This document shows positions 17,856-27,280 of a DNA stretch of 64,000 nucleotides, piece after piece. The DNA is from Bacteroidota bacterium (lineage in GTDB: Bacteria > Bacteroidota > Bacteroidia > Chitinophagales > Saprospiraceae), in contig JAIUPL010000003.1 of the NCBI GenBank assembly GCA_020160935.1, positions 238,173-302,172 on the forward strand. The letters run 5' to 3'. The notes beneath the pieces are model-generated. The model worked only from the letters and a program-made list of their open reading frames with translations, was not told the origin of the DNA and ran no database searches. Positions within the stretch are counted from its first letter, which is position 1. Every line of letters starts with the position of its first letter. The position numbers and the translations under genes are program-made.

Positions 17856-17880
17856 TTTTTACCCGATTCTAAATACGAGA

Positions 17881-17921
17881 CATCCCGAATTTTGGTGGAA
17901 ACCAGGATTCGGGATTTTTTT
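17881..17921 (+). terminator. Rho-independent terminator of the yebC-family gene
   Basis: Stem atcccgaat / attcgggat with a 16-nt loop, followed by a run of T (17915-17921). The left half is identical to the terminator at 10189. Confidence 0.8.
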
Positions 17922-17934
17922 GGCGTTACCTGAA

Positions 17935-18120
17935 CGTAGAGTGGTTTCCCGCAGAACTCGCAGATTTACCCGCAGAACTCGCAGAACGTAGAGTACACTT
18001 ATTTCTTCAATGCGATCAAAATGTGTACTCTACGGATACTCTACGTTCTGCGAGTTCTGCGGGTAAATCTGCGAGTTCTGCGGGAAACTACTCTACGTTG
18101 TGCGAGTTCTGCGGGAAATC
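17935..18120. repeat. Palindromic GCAGA-type element H
   Basis: Outer arms 17935-17995 and 18037-18097 are 61 bp long with one difference. They are built of 9-bp cgcagaact/cgcagattt units bounded by gtagagtagtttccc. An inner hairpin gtagagtacac/gtgtactctac (17988-17998, 18023-18033) overlaps the outer left arm, giving alternative folds. A third partial copy (18098-18120) runs up to the stop codon of the convergent M1 gene (18122). Shares its edge and core with element G (10247). Confidence 0.85.
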
Positions 18121-18121
18121 T

Positions 18122-20521
18122 TCACCTGGAAATAACCAAAGACGCCGTCGAAGCGCCGTGTTTGCCGGACAGTAGTATCCAGTATGTGCCAGAAGTTACC
18201 TGCTCCAGCTTCAAATCCATTTCCCGGGCAGCCGCAAATGACCATTCCTGCACTTGCAAGCCGTCGGAACTGAATAGCAGCGCTTTTTCAAACGGCATGT
18301 CCGCCACAACATGGATTGTACGCCTTGCCGGATTCGGGCTAAGCCTCATTTTGAAAGTCTGCTGCGATGTTTCGATGGTGGAAACAGTAGAAACACCTTT
18401 TGCAAAAGTATATTCTCCGGGAATCAGGTGTTCGATGCGTATAAATCCCCAGCGATCCGTTGCGGAGGTCAGGGTGTTTTTGAAATAAGTTGGGTATTCC
18501 TGCCATGCATAGCCGGGGCCTGGGCGATATATCAGTCGTAAACTGTCTTCAGATGGACTGGTTTGCAAAAACAACTCATGATCGAGTTGATCCAATGCGC
18601 CACGCCCGTCGTAAAAAACATTTGCGCTGGCATTAAAACTATCCGGCAAATCGCCACTTACCGTCCAATATCGGTTGGTCAATTTATAATGCAGCGGATT
18701 GGCCGTGCCAGCCGTATCCGGCATGGCAAAGTGGTATTCTACGCACACCAGTGCCGAATCCTGCAAGGCATCCACTTTGACATCCATTTTTGCCGGAGAA
18801 AACGAATATTGTCCTGGCGCAGTCAAAACTTTTACTACATCCGTCTGGGCCAGCGTAAGGGAAAGATGCGTATTCAGCCATACAAAACGCGGCTGAAAAG
18901 GCAGGTCGAATGTCAGCACACTGTTTTCGCCCGATACAGTACCTGTTTGAGATACTTGCTGCCAGTCATCGCTCACAAAAGTGCATTCGAGCGGCACCTG
19001 CTGAAACATGAGAGGCGCCCCGCGTAGTTTCTGTTTTATAAAAACGGATACATGGTATTGATTACCAGCCGCTTGTACAGAAAATGAATCCACTGAAAAG
19101 TGAGTAAAGCCTGGCTGAAACACCCAATTGTCAAAAAATGGATCCATATCCTGGCCCGTTGCCTGTTCCAGTTTGTCACGAAACTCCGCGCTGCTCCAAT
19201 CGTCGAATCGGGTGTGTTCCAGCGCATAACGAACACCTACACGGAAAAGAGAATCGCCCAGGTAGCCACGAAGGTTATGCGCAACTACCGCACCTTTTTT
19301 ATACACATGGTCCCCGTAGGTCAGGTCATGTGGGAGTCCGGAAACCGCCCGGTATCCATCTTCTGCGACGTGGGTGTTTTGCAGTACATTTAAAAAATTG
19401 TCCCGAACGGCCTTTTTATAAGCTGCTTCGCCATACACGGCTTCCGTAAAGAGGTGCTCCGAATACACGGCCCAGCCCTCATTGAGCCACATATCTTCTG
19501 CGGTGGTACAGGTGGCCAGGTCGCCCCACCAGTGGTGACTGAGTTCGTGTGCCCACAAGGTTTCCATACCGGTAGTGCCGTCAATAGCCGAGCGCATGAT
19601 AGCGATATTGGTGGCATGCTCCATTGCACCTGCGTTGAAAGGCACGAGTGAATAACCGATCTTGTTCCACAAATACGGCCCATACCAGTATTCAAAAGCA
19701 TTGATGGCCTGGGGCAGGTGCTGGAAAGTACCTGCTACTTTGTTGGTATCGGAAGCAACAGCAGCAATTTCTACTGGAATTGGGCCATTTACACCCGGGT
19801 ATGTTCTTTTAAAAGAAGTGTATGGCCCTGTGGCGAAGCAAGCCAGGTAGGAAGGAATCTGTTCGTCGAGTTTCCAGTAGCGCTGCGTCAGGCCATTTGG
19901 AAGCGGTATTTCGCTTATCAGCGCTCCATTGCAGTAGGCCGGTTTGGAAGCATTCGATACCACGATACATTCAAAACTGCATCGCTCCACAAAATTGTCA
20001 AAACAGGGAAACCAGGCCCTGCCAAAACTGTGCGGATCGGCAGCAAAACCAACACCCAGGTTATAAAAATAACCACTCTGGTTTAACACGCCCCCCCAGC
20101 CGCTTTCGTCCGTCACCGGCGTACCGTGATAGGCTATTTTCAGAGTCATGCTGTCGCCAATGGCCTGATTAACAGGGAATTGCACGCTAAAAGATGCAGG
20201 CGATTGTGTAAACAGCGCTGCAAGTCCATTTATCAAAACAGAATCAACGGTGAGCCCCTCCAGATCAAGCCTGATAGAAGCAACACTGGACGCCAACACC
20301 TTCAAGTCAAGAAATGCGACTCCGCTGATTTGCGGCGAAGATGCCACATTCAGTTCAATTCGGGTATGTCGGATGTCGATCGAGTCGCTGCGTCCATCCA
20401 CGGCACCAGGAGGCATGGCCGATTTGCGCCCGATCGCACACCATTCGTCGCTGTGCAGCATCTGCTGGGCGCTTGCATGCAGGCTGAAAAACAGTAAAAC
20501 GCAAAAAAATCCTGTACGCAT
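18122..20521 (-). CDS. Secreted M1-family zinc aminopeptidase with T9SS sorting domain
   Basis: A 799-residue exported peptidase. A signal peptide occupies residues 1-19. The M1 N-terminal saddle is followed by the substrate-recognition motif GAMEH (298-302; GAMEN in most M1 enzymes) and the zinc motif HELSH at 325-329, with the third ligand Glu348 in MWLNEGW. The last 85 residues (MRLSPNPARRTIHV ... SGTYWILLSG) form a type A T9SS C-terminal domain, so the enzyme should be moved through the outer membrane and anchored or released. It follows the TonB receptor gene by 65 bp on the same strand. Its stop codon touches element H. Confidence 0.92.
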   Translation of the reverse strand: MRTGFFCVLLFFSLHASAQQMLHSDEWCAIGRKSAMPPGAVDGRSDSIDIRHTRIELNVASSPQISGVAFLDLKVLASSVASIRLDLEGLTVDSVLINGLAALFTQSPASFSVQFPVNQAIGDSMTLKIAYHGTPVTDESGWGGVLNQSGYFYNLGVGFAADPHSFGRAWFPCFDNFVERCSFECIVVSNASKPAYCNGALISEIPLPNGLTQRYWKLDEQIPSYLACFATGPYTSFKRTYPGVNGPIPVEIAAVASDTNKVAGTFQHLPQAINAFEYWYGPYLWNKIGYSLVPFNAGAMEHATNIAIMRSAIDGTTGMETLWAHELSHHWWGDLATCTTAEDMWLNEGWAVYSEHLFTEAVYGEAAYKKAVRDNFLNVLQNTHVAEDGYRAVSGLPHDLTYGDHVYKKGAVVAHNLRGYLGDSLFRVGVRYALEHTRFDDWSSAEFRDKLEQATGQDMDPFFDNWVFQPGFTHFSVDSFSVQAAGNQYHVSVFIKQKLRGAPLMFQQVPLECTFVSDDWQQVSQTGTVSGENSVLTFDLPFQPRFVWLNTHLSLTLAQTDVVKVLTAPGQYSFSPAKMDVKVDALQDSALVCVEYHFAMPDTAGTANPLHYKLTNRYWTVSGDLPDSFNASANVFYDGRGALDQLDHELFLQTSPSEDSLRLIYRPGPGYAWQEYPTYFKNTLTSATDRWGFIRIEHLIPGEYTFAKGVSTVSTIETSQQTFKMRLSPNPARRTIHVVADMPFEKALLFSSDGLQVQEWSFAAAREMDLKLEQVTSGTYWILLSGKHGASTASLVISR

Positions 20522-20586
20522 TTGTGATGAATTGAGGATGCGAACAAATAAATAACCCCACCTTTTAAGCGCGTGTAAACAGTTTC

Positions 20587-22872
20587 TCAGAATTGCAACG
20601 TCATGCTCAAAGCCGGGATAAATGGCAACTGGTTAACCCGGTCGGCACGCACACGATCGTAATAGAAAATATTCGGTCGATCATACACATTGGTAGCCGA
20701 AGCGGTTATTTCCATGTTGCTGTATTTGGAGAATTTAATGACGCGTTTCACAGACATATCCAGGCGGTGGTAATAAGGCAAACGACCCCCATTGCGTTTG
20801 CTGGCGTAAATAATACCAGGTGTGCCGGTAGGATTCCCCGAAAGAACATCCGTACCCACGCCATTGCTGAAGTCGTAATTGGTATAAAATCCCTGTGTCA
20901 GTGTGAACGGGAATCCCGAGCCCAGGTTCCAGCGGGCGCCCAATTCCCATGCCTTGTTTTTACCGAATTGATAGGTGCCTACCAGGTTCACGTTGTGGCG
21001 ACGGTCGAATACCGGCGGGTACACTTGTTCTCCGTCGTTGCGGGTAACGTAACCCAGCGAATAGGCGCCCCACAGATAAGCACGTTTGCCTTCCAGTTTA
21101 AAAGACAAGTCGATACCGTATGCATCACCAGTTTCGACAAAAAAGTTGGGATCGGACAGTTCATCCTTGAACCGGTTGAGGGCCAGCAGTTGGGTAAATT
21201 TTTTGTAATAGCCTTCGATATTGATATCCAGGTTATTGGTGACATCGATTTCAAAACCGGTTACACCGTGAATGGACTTTTGCAGCCGGTGTTCGGTGGC
21301 CGTTGTGGAATTGGGCTTGTAAATGGTTTCATCAGGACCGGAAAGGAAGCCGACAAACAGGTTTACAATGTCGCGTTCATTTACCGTGGAGAGCAGATTT
21401 TGAGAGTACAAGCCGCCGGCAAATTTGAAACGAAGGCGATCGGTGATGTTGTACTTGAGGCCAAAACGCGGCTCGGGCGAAACATCTCCCAGTGACTGAT
21501 AATATTGCAAGCGGAAACCAGGTTCGAGGACGAGCGGGCCAATTTTGCGTTTCCATCGCACATACGTACTGATTTCTGTCGTATTGTCGTCCTGATCGAT
21601 GGTAATTCCCCGGAAGTTGATGAATTCAAATTCAGTATGAAAACCGGTCAGCGCCAGGCCGTATTCCACCTCGTTATCACGCCCGAGGTTTTTGAAATTC
21701 AAGGCGCCATAATAGCCGGAAATACCGCTGGTTCTCGGTTTTCTGTCCGACTCTTCAATTTGGGAATCATACCCGGAAAAAGTCAGCGCGCCGTTGATGA
21801 TAGTACTTGAGTTGGTAGGCACGAGTGTAAAGTCAATACCACCGCCGCCGCTGCTCCAGCCAAAACGCGTGGCCGGGTAGTTGACACCATCAGTGTAATT
21901 AAAACCAAAAACATTCAGTTTGCTGCCATTTCCCGAGAGAAATGACAACTTTCCATAAAAGTCGCGGTATTCGAACGGAATCCCGACGGTGTCGTTGATC
22001 TTGGGGTACAACTTGCTGTCGAGGTCATTGATCAGCGCTTTTTTTCCTGCAAATACAAAAGAAACGCTGCTGCCATTGTCCGTTTTCAAGGGTACAATCG
22101 GGCCTTCGAGAATAGCCTTTGCCTGAAAAGGTCCGACCGAAGCCAGGCCAGCCAGGCGTTTGCGGTTGCCTTCACGGGTTTTTACATCTACAATGGCCGA
22201 AATCCGTCCGCCGTGTTCGGCATTGAATCCACCCGTTAGTACATCCACATTTCGGATCAATTCCGTTTCAAAAATGGAGAAAAAACCAATGCTGTGGAAC
22301 GGGTTGTAAATGGTCATACCATCCAGCAAAATGCGGTTCTGCACAGGAGAGCCGCCCCGGATATACAATTGTCCACCCTGGTCGCCGGTAAATACCACAC
22401 CCGGCAACACCGTCAGGTATTGTGCAATGTCCGACTGACCACCCACAGAAGGCAGGGATTTGATTTGTTTGGGCGTCACACTGATTTTGGATACCTGGAC
22501 ATCGTTCTTGGCTTGCGCTTTGCGACCACTGATAACGATCTCGCCCAGGTTCTGGCCACTTTCCGACAAATAAACACTCTGATAGGTAATATCTCCCTTT
22601 TTGACAATCGCCTGCGTCGAAAACAAATCGTATCCGGTGAGCGAAACGGTCAATGTATAGGTACCAACAGGTACGTTGGAAATGGAGTAAAAGCCGTTGA
22701 CGTCCGAAATAGTGCCAAGATTGGCTCCATCAACTTTAATGGTAGCAAAACTGATCGGCTGGGCCGTTTCTTTGTCATATATGTTTCCACGAATTGCGCC
22801 GGTGTTGGCTTTCTGTGCAATGAGGAAAAAAGGGAGGGCAAAAAACGCCCATGCAAGTAAGTAAAGTCGCAT
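20587..22872 (-). CDS. TonB-dependent receptor with carboxypeptidase-regulatory-like domain
   Basis: A 761-residue outer-membrane receptor that imports a ligand using TonB energy. ATG 22872 begins a signal peptide (MRLYLLAWAFFALPFFLIAQ); a longer reading from 22914 only adds residues before it. Next is a carboxypeptidase-D regulatory-like domain (GNIYDKETAQPISFATIKVD; PVGTYTLTVSLTGYD). Then come the plug (VSKISVTPKQIKSLPSVGGQ, GGSPVQNRILLDGMTIYNP) and a beta barrel ending in an aromatic-rich strand LSMTLQF. No SusD partner gene is adjacent, so it is probably not a SusCD pair. The substrate is unknown. A M1 peptidase gene lies 65 bp downstream. Confidence 0.93.
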   Translation of the reverse strand: MRLYLLAWAFFALPFFLIAQKANTGAIRGNIYDKETAQPISFATIKVDGANLGTISDVNGFYSISNVPVGTYTLTVSLTGYDLFSTQAIVKKGDITYQSVYLSESGQNLGEIVISGRKAQAKNDVQVSKISVTPKQIKSLPSVGGQSDIAQYLTVLPGVVFTGDQGGQLYIRGGSPVQNRILLDGMTIYNPFHSIGFFSIFETELIRNVDVLTGGFNAEHGGRISAIVDVKTREGNRKRLAGLASVGPFQAKAILEGPIVPLKTDNGSSVSFVFAGKKALINDLDSKLYPKINDTVGIPFEYRDFYGKLSFLSGNGSKLNVFGFNYTDGVNYPATRFGWSSGGGGIDFTLVPTNSSTIINGALTFSGYDSQIEESDRKPRTSGISGYYGALNFKNLGRDNEVEYGLALTGFHTEFEFINFRGITIDQDDNTTEISTYVRWKRKIGPLVLEPGFRLQYYQSLGDVSPEPRFGLKYNITDRLRFKFAGGLYSQNLLSTVNERDIVNLFVGFLSGPDETIYKPNSTTATEHRLQKSIHGVTGFEIDVTNNLDINIEGYYKKFTQLLALNRFKDELSDPNFFVETGDAYGIDLSFKLEGKRAYLWGAYSLGYVTRNDGEQVYPPVFDRRHNVNLVGTYQFGKNKAWELGARWNLGSGFPFTLTQGFYTNYDFSNGVGTDVLSGNPTGTPGIIYASKRNGGRLPYYHRLDMSVKRVIKFSKYSNMEITASATNVYDRPNIFYYDRVRADRVNQLPFIPALSMTLQF

Positions 22873-22892
22873 GTATATTTTGTTTGGCGGGG

Positions 22893-22900
22893 CAAAGATA
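22893..22900 (-). promoter_or_regulatory. Putative -7 box of the TonB-receptor gene
   Basis: TATCTTTG on the minus strand, 20 bp before the ATG. A TTTG (complement of 22914-22917) is 13 bp further upstream, shorter than the usual 18-20 bp spacing. Confidence 0.4.
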
Positions 22901-22980
22901 GCAGGTGGTCGCACAAACGCGGTAATTCAAAAAGATAGTGGCAGACAATTCTGCTTACAGATTACGAACTTTGCCCTGTT

Positions 22981-24309
22981 ATGCTCACCATTGAAACCAG
23001 CAGCCGATTTGCTGCCGAAAAAGAATACTGCTTTCATGTGCTGTTTCGGGAAATGCTCGGAGCAGATTATCGTGTTGTATGGACTGAGCAAGAGCAATAC
23101 CGGATCAGCCTGCCCAATGGCGCCCATTTGCTTATTGAGGATCATTTTTTTGGGAAAATAGAAGGCGAATCCTATTTGAAGGAGCAGTACCTGCCAACCC
23201 GTATTTCTTTTTTTCAATTCGAGGCACAGAACCTGCTGCTGCTTTATGGCAGAAATGTGATTCAATCTGTGTCAGCCTCTGTTTTGCCTGAATGGCACTG
23301 TGGATTGGATGTTTTTGCATCCACTTTTTTTATGCTAACGCGTTGGGAAGAGTATGTAAAGGATAGCAGAGATACACATGGAAGGTTCCCTGCTTCTTCC
23401 TGCACGGCCGTGCAGGCCGGTTTTCTGGATCGGCCTGTTGTAAATGAATGGGCCGATTTGTTGTATGTTTTGTTGAAAAAACTCGGCTGGAAAAATGCTC
23501 GCCCCAGTCGCACCTTCCAATTGTCCATTTCCTGTGACGTGGATCATCCCAGACTTTGGTGGAATGCAGCAGACCGCATCAAAACCCTGGGAGGAAGTTT
23601 GCTGGGCAGAATGAACCTTCAGGAAACGCGGTACTGGCTATCGGGTAAAATAACACAGCGGCAAGATCCATACGATGTGTTTGATGAATGGTTGCTGCTG
23701 TTCAGAGAACATAATATTCAGGCTAGTTTCAATTTTTTGGGTCAGCGGCCCTCATCCAGTAATTGCTACTACCGTGTAAATCATCCATTTGTACAGAAAA
23801 CCATTGTCAAACTGGCTGAAGCAGGGCATATAATCGGTTTTCATCCTTCCTATGAAGCATTTGATCGGGGCGATCTGTTTGAGTCGGAACTGGATTCGCT
23901 TCGCCGCCTTTCTCCTGTCCCGGTCATTACCGGAAGACAGCACTACCTGCGCTTTGCAGTACCCGCTACATGGCAGGTGTGGGAAACTGCCGGCATGGAA
24001 TGGGACAGCACACTGGGATATTCGGAAATGGAAGGGTTTAGATGTGGCATTTGTCATGACTTTCCTGTTTTCGATATACTCCAGCGTAAAATGTTGCGCT
24101 TGAGAGAAAAACCCTTGATTGCCATGGATGTAACCCTCGCGCAATACCGTTCATTAAGCCCTGAATCTGCTCTCCAGCGCCTGCTGATACTCCGGCAACA
24201 GGTCGTACGACATCAGGGAGAATTTGTTCTTTTGTGGCACAACTCTTCCTGGAACACCTACTTTTGGGAGCCATGGAAAACCGTTTTTTACCAAATTCTT
24301 GCAACCTGA
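22981..24309 (+). CDS. Polysaccharide-deacetylase-like protein with N-terminal DUF7033-type region
   Basis: A 442-residue cytosolic protein. The first 170 residues are a family-specific domain (LLLLYGRN, DVFASTFFMLTRWEEYV, HGRFPA). The second part is a NodB-like carbohydrate esterase fold, with the metal Asp in LSISCDVDHPRLWW near residue 185, HIIGFHPSYEAFDRGDLFESE near 290, and VLLWHNSSWN at the end. It probably removes acetyl groups from a surface polysaccharide intermediate, but the substrate is unknown. It leads a plus-strand operon with the Wzi-like gene (5-bp gap), the sugar acetyltransferase and the NusG-like gene. Confidence 0.82.
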   Translation: MLTIETSSRFAAEKEYCFHVLFREMLGADYRVVWTEQEQYRISLPNGAHLLIEDHFFGKIEGESYLKEQYLPTRISFFQFEAQNLLLLYGRNVIQSVSASVLPEWHCGLDVFASTFFMLTRWEEYVKDSRDTHGRFPASSCTAVQAGFLDRPVVNEWADLLYVLLKKLGWKNARPSRTFQLSISCDVDHPRLWWNAADRIKTLGGSLLGRMNLQETRYWLSGKITQRQDPYDVFDEWLLLFREHNIQASFNFLGQRPSSSNCYYRVNHPFVQKTIVKLAEAGHIIGFHPSYEAFDRGDLFESELDSLRRLSPVPVITGRQHYLRFAVPATWQVWETAGMEWDSTLGYSEMEGFRCGICHDFPVFDILQRKMLRLREKPLIAMDVTLAQYRSLSPESALQRLLILRQQVVRHQGEFVLLWHNSSWNTYFWEPWKTVFYQILAT

Positions 24310-24314
24310 CTCTT

Positions 24315-26000
24315 ATGCTCAAGCACTTATGTTTTTTTGTACTGCTCTTGTTGCCTGGCTTGACACAGGCACAGGACAGCGGATTGCCTTTACAGGCGCC
24401 GACCATTCATTTGCTTGGCCGCATGGAAGTGTTGAGTGGTATACCGAGTATGATTCACCCGGAAGTGGGTGAAATCAGTCGGCGCGATGCCGCCAACTAT
24501 GCCCGCAGCATCGATACATTAGCCAAATTTCAGGGAAAAGTAGATCGTGCCAATCTGCAATACATTTTTGATGACAACAACGATTGCCTGCCGGATTCAT
24601 TCTGCCGGAAAAGCCGCAAATCGCTGCTGAAGTACTTTTACCGCACACCAGCCAATTTTTTCGAGGTTAATACACCCGATTTTACCCTGCGTGCCAATCC
24701 GATGTTTAATTTTCAGTTGGGCGACCAAAATGGCGATCCGGAATTGTTGTTCCAAAATCAACGAGGGCTGGAAGTTCGGGGTACGGTAGACGACAAGGTG
24801 TATTTTTATACCAACCTGGTGGAGTCTCAGATGCGGTTTCCCGATTATGTCACAAATCGAATACAGCAGTTTTCGGCTGTTCCGGGCGCTGGTTTTTATA
24901 AAAATTACCGGCCACGTTTCCCCAAAGTGACAAATGCCTACGATTTTAATGTAGCGAACGCAGTTGTCGGTTTTCATGTCACCCGGCACGTTGGGATTCA
25001 ACTGGGGCATGGCAGAAATGTGATTGGCAACGGCTATCGCTCGCTCTTTTTATCCGACGTCGGAAATCCTTATTTCTTTCTGAAAATCAACACCAGGGTA
25101 TGGCGTTTTCAATACCAGAACCTGTTTATGGAACTCAGCCCGGGTACTGCCAATACGCTGAATACCAGTGAGCGCATTCCCCGGAAATACGCTGCTGTGC
25201 ATTACCTGAACTACAAAGTAACGCCACGACTTTCCTTCGGTTTTTTTGAAGCGACCATTTTTAATCGCAGCCGGGATTTCGAATTTCAATACCTCAATCC
25301 CGTCATTTTGTACCGTACGGTGGAGGGCATGATTGGCAGCCCCGATAATGTACAAATAGGTGTCGATGGCCACTGGAATCTTTTCAACCGCGTGCAGTTG
25401 TACGGGCAGTTCCTGCTGGATGAATTTATTTTTTCCCAGGTGGTGAATCCCGATCAGGATGGCTGGTGGGGCAACAAATTTGCTTTTCAGAGCGGAATAA
25501 AATATTACAATGCCCTGGGAATCAACAACCTGGACGTACAATTGGAATACAACAGTGTACGGCCTTACACGTATTCTCATTTCGATTCACTCAATAGTTA
25601 TACGCATTACAACCAGCCGCTGGCACATCCGTTGTGGTCCAATTTCAGGGAAATGGTTGCCCTTGTGCGGTATCAACCCTTGCCCAGGCTGACCTTGCAA
25701 GCAAGGCTGTTGCAGGCTACCGTGGCAGACGACCCAGTGGGCGAAAACTGGGGCAACATCCCTTTGCTCGGCAATGCCAGCAGGTCGCAAGAGTATGGCA
25801 ACGAGATTGGCCAGGGCATTCGTGCCCGGCTTCGAATCATTGGCCTCGATGCAACCTGGATGTTGCACCACAACCTTTTTGTTGAAGGAAAACTGATGCT
25901 TCGCCGCAAAGACAGCGATGACAATGCGCTTGATCTGAACACCCGTGTTCTTGCGCTCGGAATACGGATGAATATGTGGAACAAGGAATACGACTTTTGA
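24315..26000 (+). CDS. Wzi-like capsule assembly outer-membrane protein
   Basis: A 561-residue predicted outer-membrane beta barrel, similar to the capsule-anchoring lectin Wzi. ATG 24315 begins a signal peptide (MLKHLCFFVLLLLPGLTQAQ). The barrel region contains VGIQLGHGRNVIGNGYRSLF (about residues 225-245) and LSDVGNPYFFLKINTRVWRFQ, and ends with RVLALGIRMNMWNKEYDF, a closing aromatic strand. Located 5 bp after the deacetylase and 3 bp before the acetyltransferase gene, so the same transcript. It most likely binds exported polysaccharide at the cell surface. Confidence 0.85.
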   Translation: MLKHLCFFVLLLLPGLTQAQDSGLPLQAPTIHLLGRMEVLSGIPSMIHPEVGEISRRDAANYARSIDTLAKFQGKVDRANLQYIFDDNNDCLPDSFCRKSRKSLLKYFYRTPANFFEVNTPDFTLRANPMFNFQLGDQNGDPELLFQNQRGLEVRGTVDDKVYFYTNLVESQMRFPDYVTNRIQQFSAVPGAGFYKNYRPRFPKVTNAYDFNVANAVVGFHVTRHVGIQLGHGRNVIGNGYRSLFLSDVGNPYFFLKINTRVWRFQYQNLFMELSPGTANTLNTSERIPRKYAAVHYLNYKVTPRLSFGFFEATIFNRSRDFEFQYLNPVILYRTVEGMIGSPDNVQIGVDGHWNLFNRVQLYGQFLLDEFIFSQVVNPDQDGWWGNKFAFQSGIKYYNALGINNLDVQLEYNSVRPYTYSHFDSLNSYTHYNQPLAHPLWSNFREMVALVRYQPLPRLTLQARLLQATVADDPVGENWGNIPLLGNASRSQEYGNEIGQGIRARLRIIGLDATWMLHHNLFVEGKLMLRRKDSDDNALDLNTRVLALGIRMNMWNKEYDF

Positions 26001-26003
26001 AAT

Positions 26004-26576
26004 ATGGCATATTACGCACACCCTACCGCTGTGATCGATGAAGGTGCTTTGATCGGCGACGGCTCAAAAATCTGGCATTTCTGTCACGTCATGCCCAATG
26101 CAGTCATCGGGGAACGCTGCATACTCGGTCAAAATGTAATGGTATCTCCGCAGGTAAGGCTGGGAAACAATGTGAAGGTGCAAAATAACGTATCGCTTTA
26201 CACAGGTGTCATTTGTGAAGACGATATCTTTCTGGGCCCCAGCATGGTATTTACCAATGTCATCAATCCCCGGAGTTTTATTGAGCGGAAAAATGAATTT
26301 CGCAGTACCCTGGTAAAAAAAGGCGCCAGCATCGGAGCGAATGCTACCATCATTTGCGGCGTCACACTCGGCGCCTACTGCATCATAGGCGCAGGGGCCG
26401 TGGTTACCAAAGATGTGCCTGATTTCGGTCTGGTAGTGGGCAATCCGGCACGCCAAACCGGATGGGTAAGTCGTTATGGGCACCGCTTGCATTTCGATGC
26501 CGAAGGCCAGGCTCAATGCCCGGAAAGTGGAGAAGTCTATAGAAAAATGGAGGATTCCGTTGTATGGATAAGATAA
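26004..26576 (+). CDS. Left-handed beta-helix sugar N-acetyltransferase (WbpD/WlbB-like)
   Basis: A 190-residue hexapeptide-repeat transferase. The repeats run from about residue 5 (YYAHPTAVIDEGALIGDGSK) to 150. They include LGPSMVFTNVINPRSFIERK and the active-site region GASIGANATIICGVTLG. They are followed by VVTKDVPDFGLVVGNPARQTGWVSRYG, a stretch typical of UDP-2-acetamido-3-amino-2,3-dideoxyglucuronate N-acetyltransferases. It would acetylate a diamino-sugar nucleotide for LPS or capsule. The other enzymes of that pathway are not in the window. Overlaps the next gene by 13 bp, a sign of translational coupling. Confidence 0.85.
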   Translation: MAYYAHPTAVIDEGALIGDGSKIWHFCHVMPNAVIGERCILGQNVMVSPQVRLGNNVKVQNNVSLYTGVICEDDIFLGPSMVFTNVINPRSFIERKNEFRSTLVKKGASIGANATIICGVTLGAYCIIGAGAVVTKDVPDFGLVVGNPARQTGWVSRYGHRLHFDAEGQAQCPESGEVYRKMEDSVVWIR

Positions 26577-27103
26577 TCAATCATTTAGATGATGTGGAGC
26601 CTCGCTGGTTTGCTGTGTCTACCCGTTCCAAAAGCGAAAAATTTGTACAACGCATGTTGGGCAAAAAAGGCATTCACACCTACCTGCCCATACAAAGACT
26701 CATGCGTCGATATACCCGCAGCACTCGTATGGTGGAAAAGCCACTCATCAATTGCTACGTTTTTGTGCGGATTACCAAGCCACAATATGTGCCTGTGCTG
26801 GAAACGGAAAACGTAACCGGATTCGTCAAATTCAATCGGAATATGATCGCTATTCCGGAGTATGAAATTGATATTATGCGCCGAATTACCCTTGAGGACG
26901 GCCTCGATGTGGAAGTGGTACAGGGGCATCTGGAAGAAGGCGACCAAGTGGAAATAGCAGCAGGAAATCTGATGGGTATGAAAGGCACCATCATTAAAAG
27001 CGCCGGAAAAAATAAATTCCAGGTCGAACTCAACCACCTGTTTCATAGTCTGTTGATTACGGTGGATTCGGCATTCCTGGAGAAAACCGGGCTTCGCATA
27101 TAA
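26564..27103 (+). CDS. NusG-like (UpxY/RfaH-type) antitermination factor
   Basis: A 179-residue NusG paralogue. The NGN domain opens RWFAVSTRSKSEKFVQRMLG (about residue 12) and contains HTYLPIQR and LINCYVFVRITKPQYVPVL. The KOW region is GDQVEIAAGNLMGMKGTII (around 125-150). Paralogues of this size in Bacteroidota (UpxY) prevent early termination in polysaccharide operons. They usually lie first in the operon, whereas this one is last of four, overlapping the acetyltransferase. It therefore may act in trans or on genes elsewhere. Palindrome A starts 1 nt after its stop codon. Confidence 0.87.
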   Translation: MDKIINHLDDVEPRWFAVSTRSKSEKFVQRMLGKKGIHTYLPIQRLMRRYTRSTRMVEKPLINCYVFVRITKPQYVPVLETENVTGFVKFNRNMIAIPEYEIDIMRRITLEDGLDVEVVQGHLEEGDQVEIAAGNLMGMKGTIIKSAGKNKFQVELNHLFHSLLITVDSAFLEKTGLRI

Positions 27104-27104
27104 T

Positions 27105-27240
27105 GTTATTGGTTATTAAGTTATTAGGGGTGGTAAGGGGCCATTTTCATCATTGTTTGGCTTCATTTTAAGTGCGGCCAAATAATGATGAAAATGGCCC
27201 CTTACCACCCCTAATAACTTAATAACCGATAACCAATAAC
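27105..27240. repeat. Palindromic heptamer element A
   Basis: Inverted repeat with left arm 27105-27161 (57 bp), a 15-nt loop 27162-27176 and right arm 27177-27240 (64 bp). The right arm is exactly one 7-bp unit longer (extra cgataac); elsewhere the arms differ at one base. Each arm has an outer run of ttattaag/ttattgg units, a middle gggg-tggtaagg block and an inner stem ending tttggc/gccaaa at the loop. It begins 1 nt after the NusG-like gene's stop and ends 40 bp before metH. Confidence 0.9.
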
Positions 27241-27252
27241 TAAACAACGTCT

Positions 27253-27260
27253 TACCTTTG
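27253..27260 (+). promoter_or_regulatory. Putative -7 box of metH
   Basis: TACCTTTG, a TAnnTTTG match, 20 bp before the GTG start. The -33 position falls inside the outer heptamers of palindrome A. No cobalamin or SAM riboswitch is recognisable in this 177-bp interval. Confidence 0.4.
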
Positions 27261-27280
27261 CTTTCCTAAATCAACTACCC

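Noticed and set aside
24234..24315. An earlier start of the Wzi-like gene, overlapping the deacetylase
   Set aside because: The ATG at 24315 begins a clean signal peptide; the upstream residues would block export and overlap the coding end of the previous gene.
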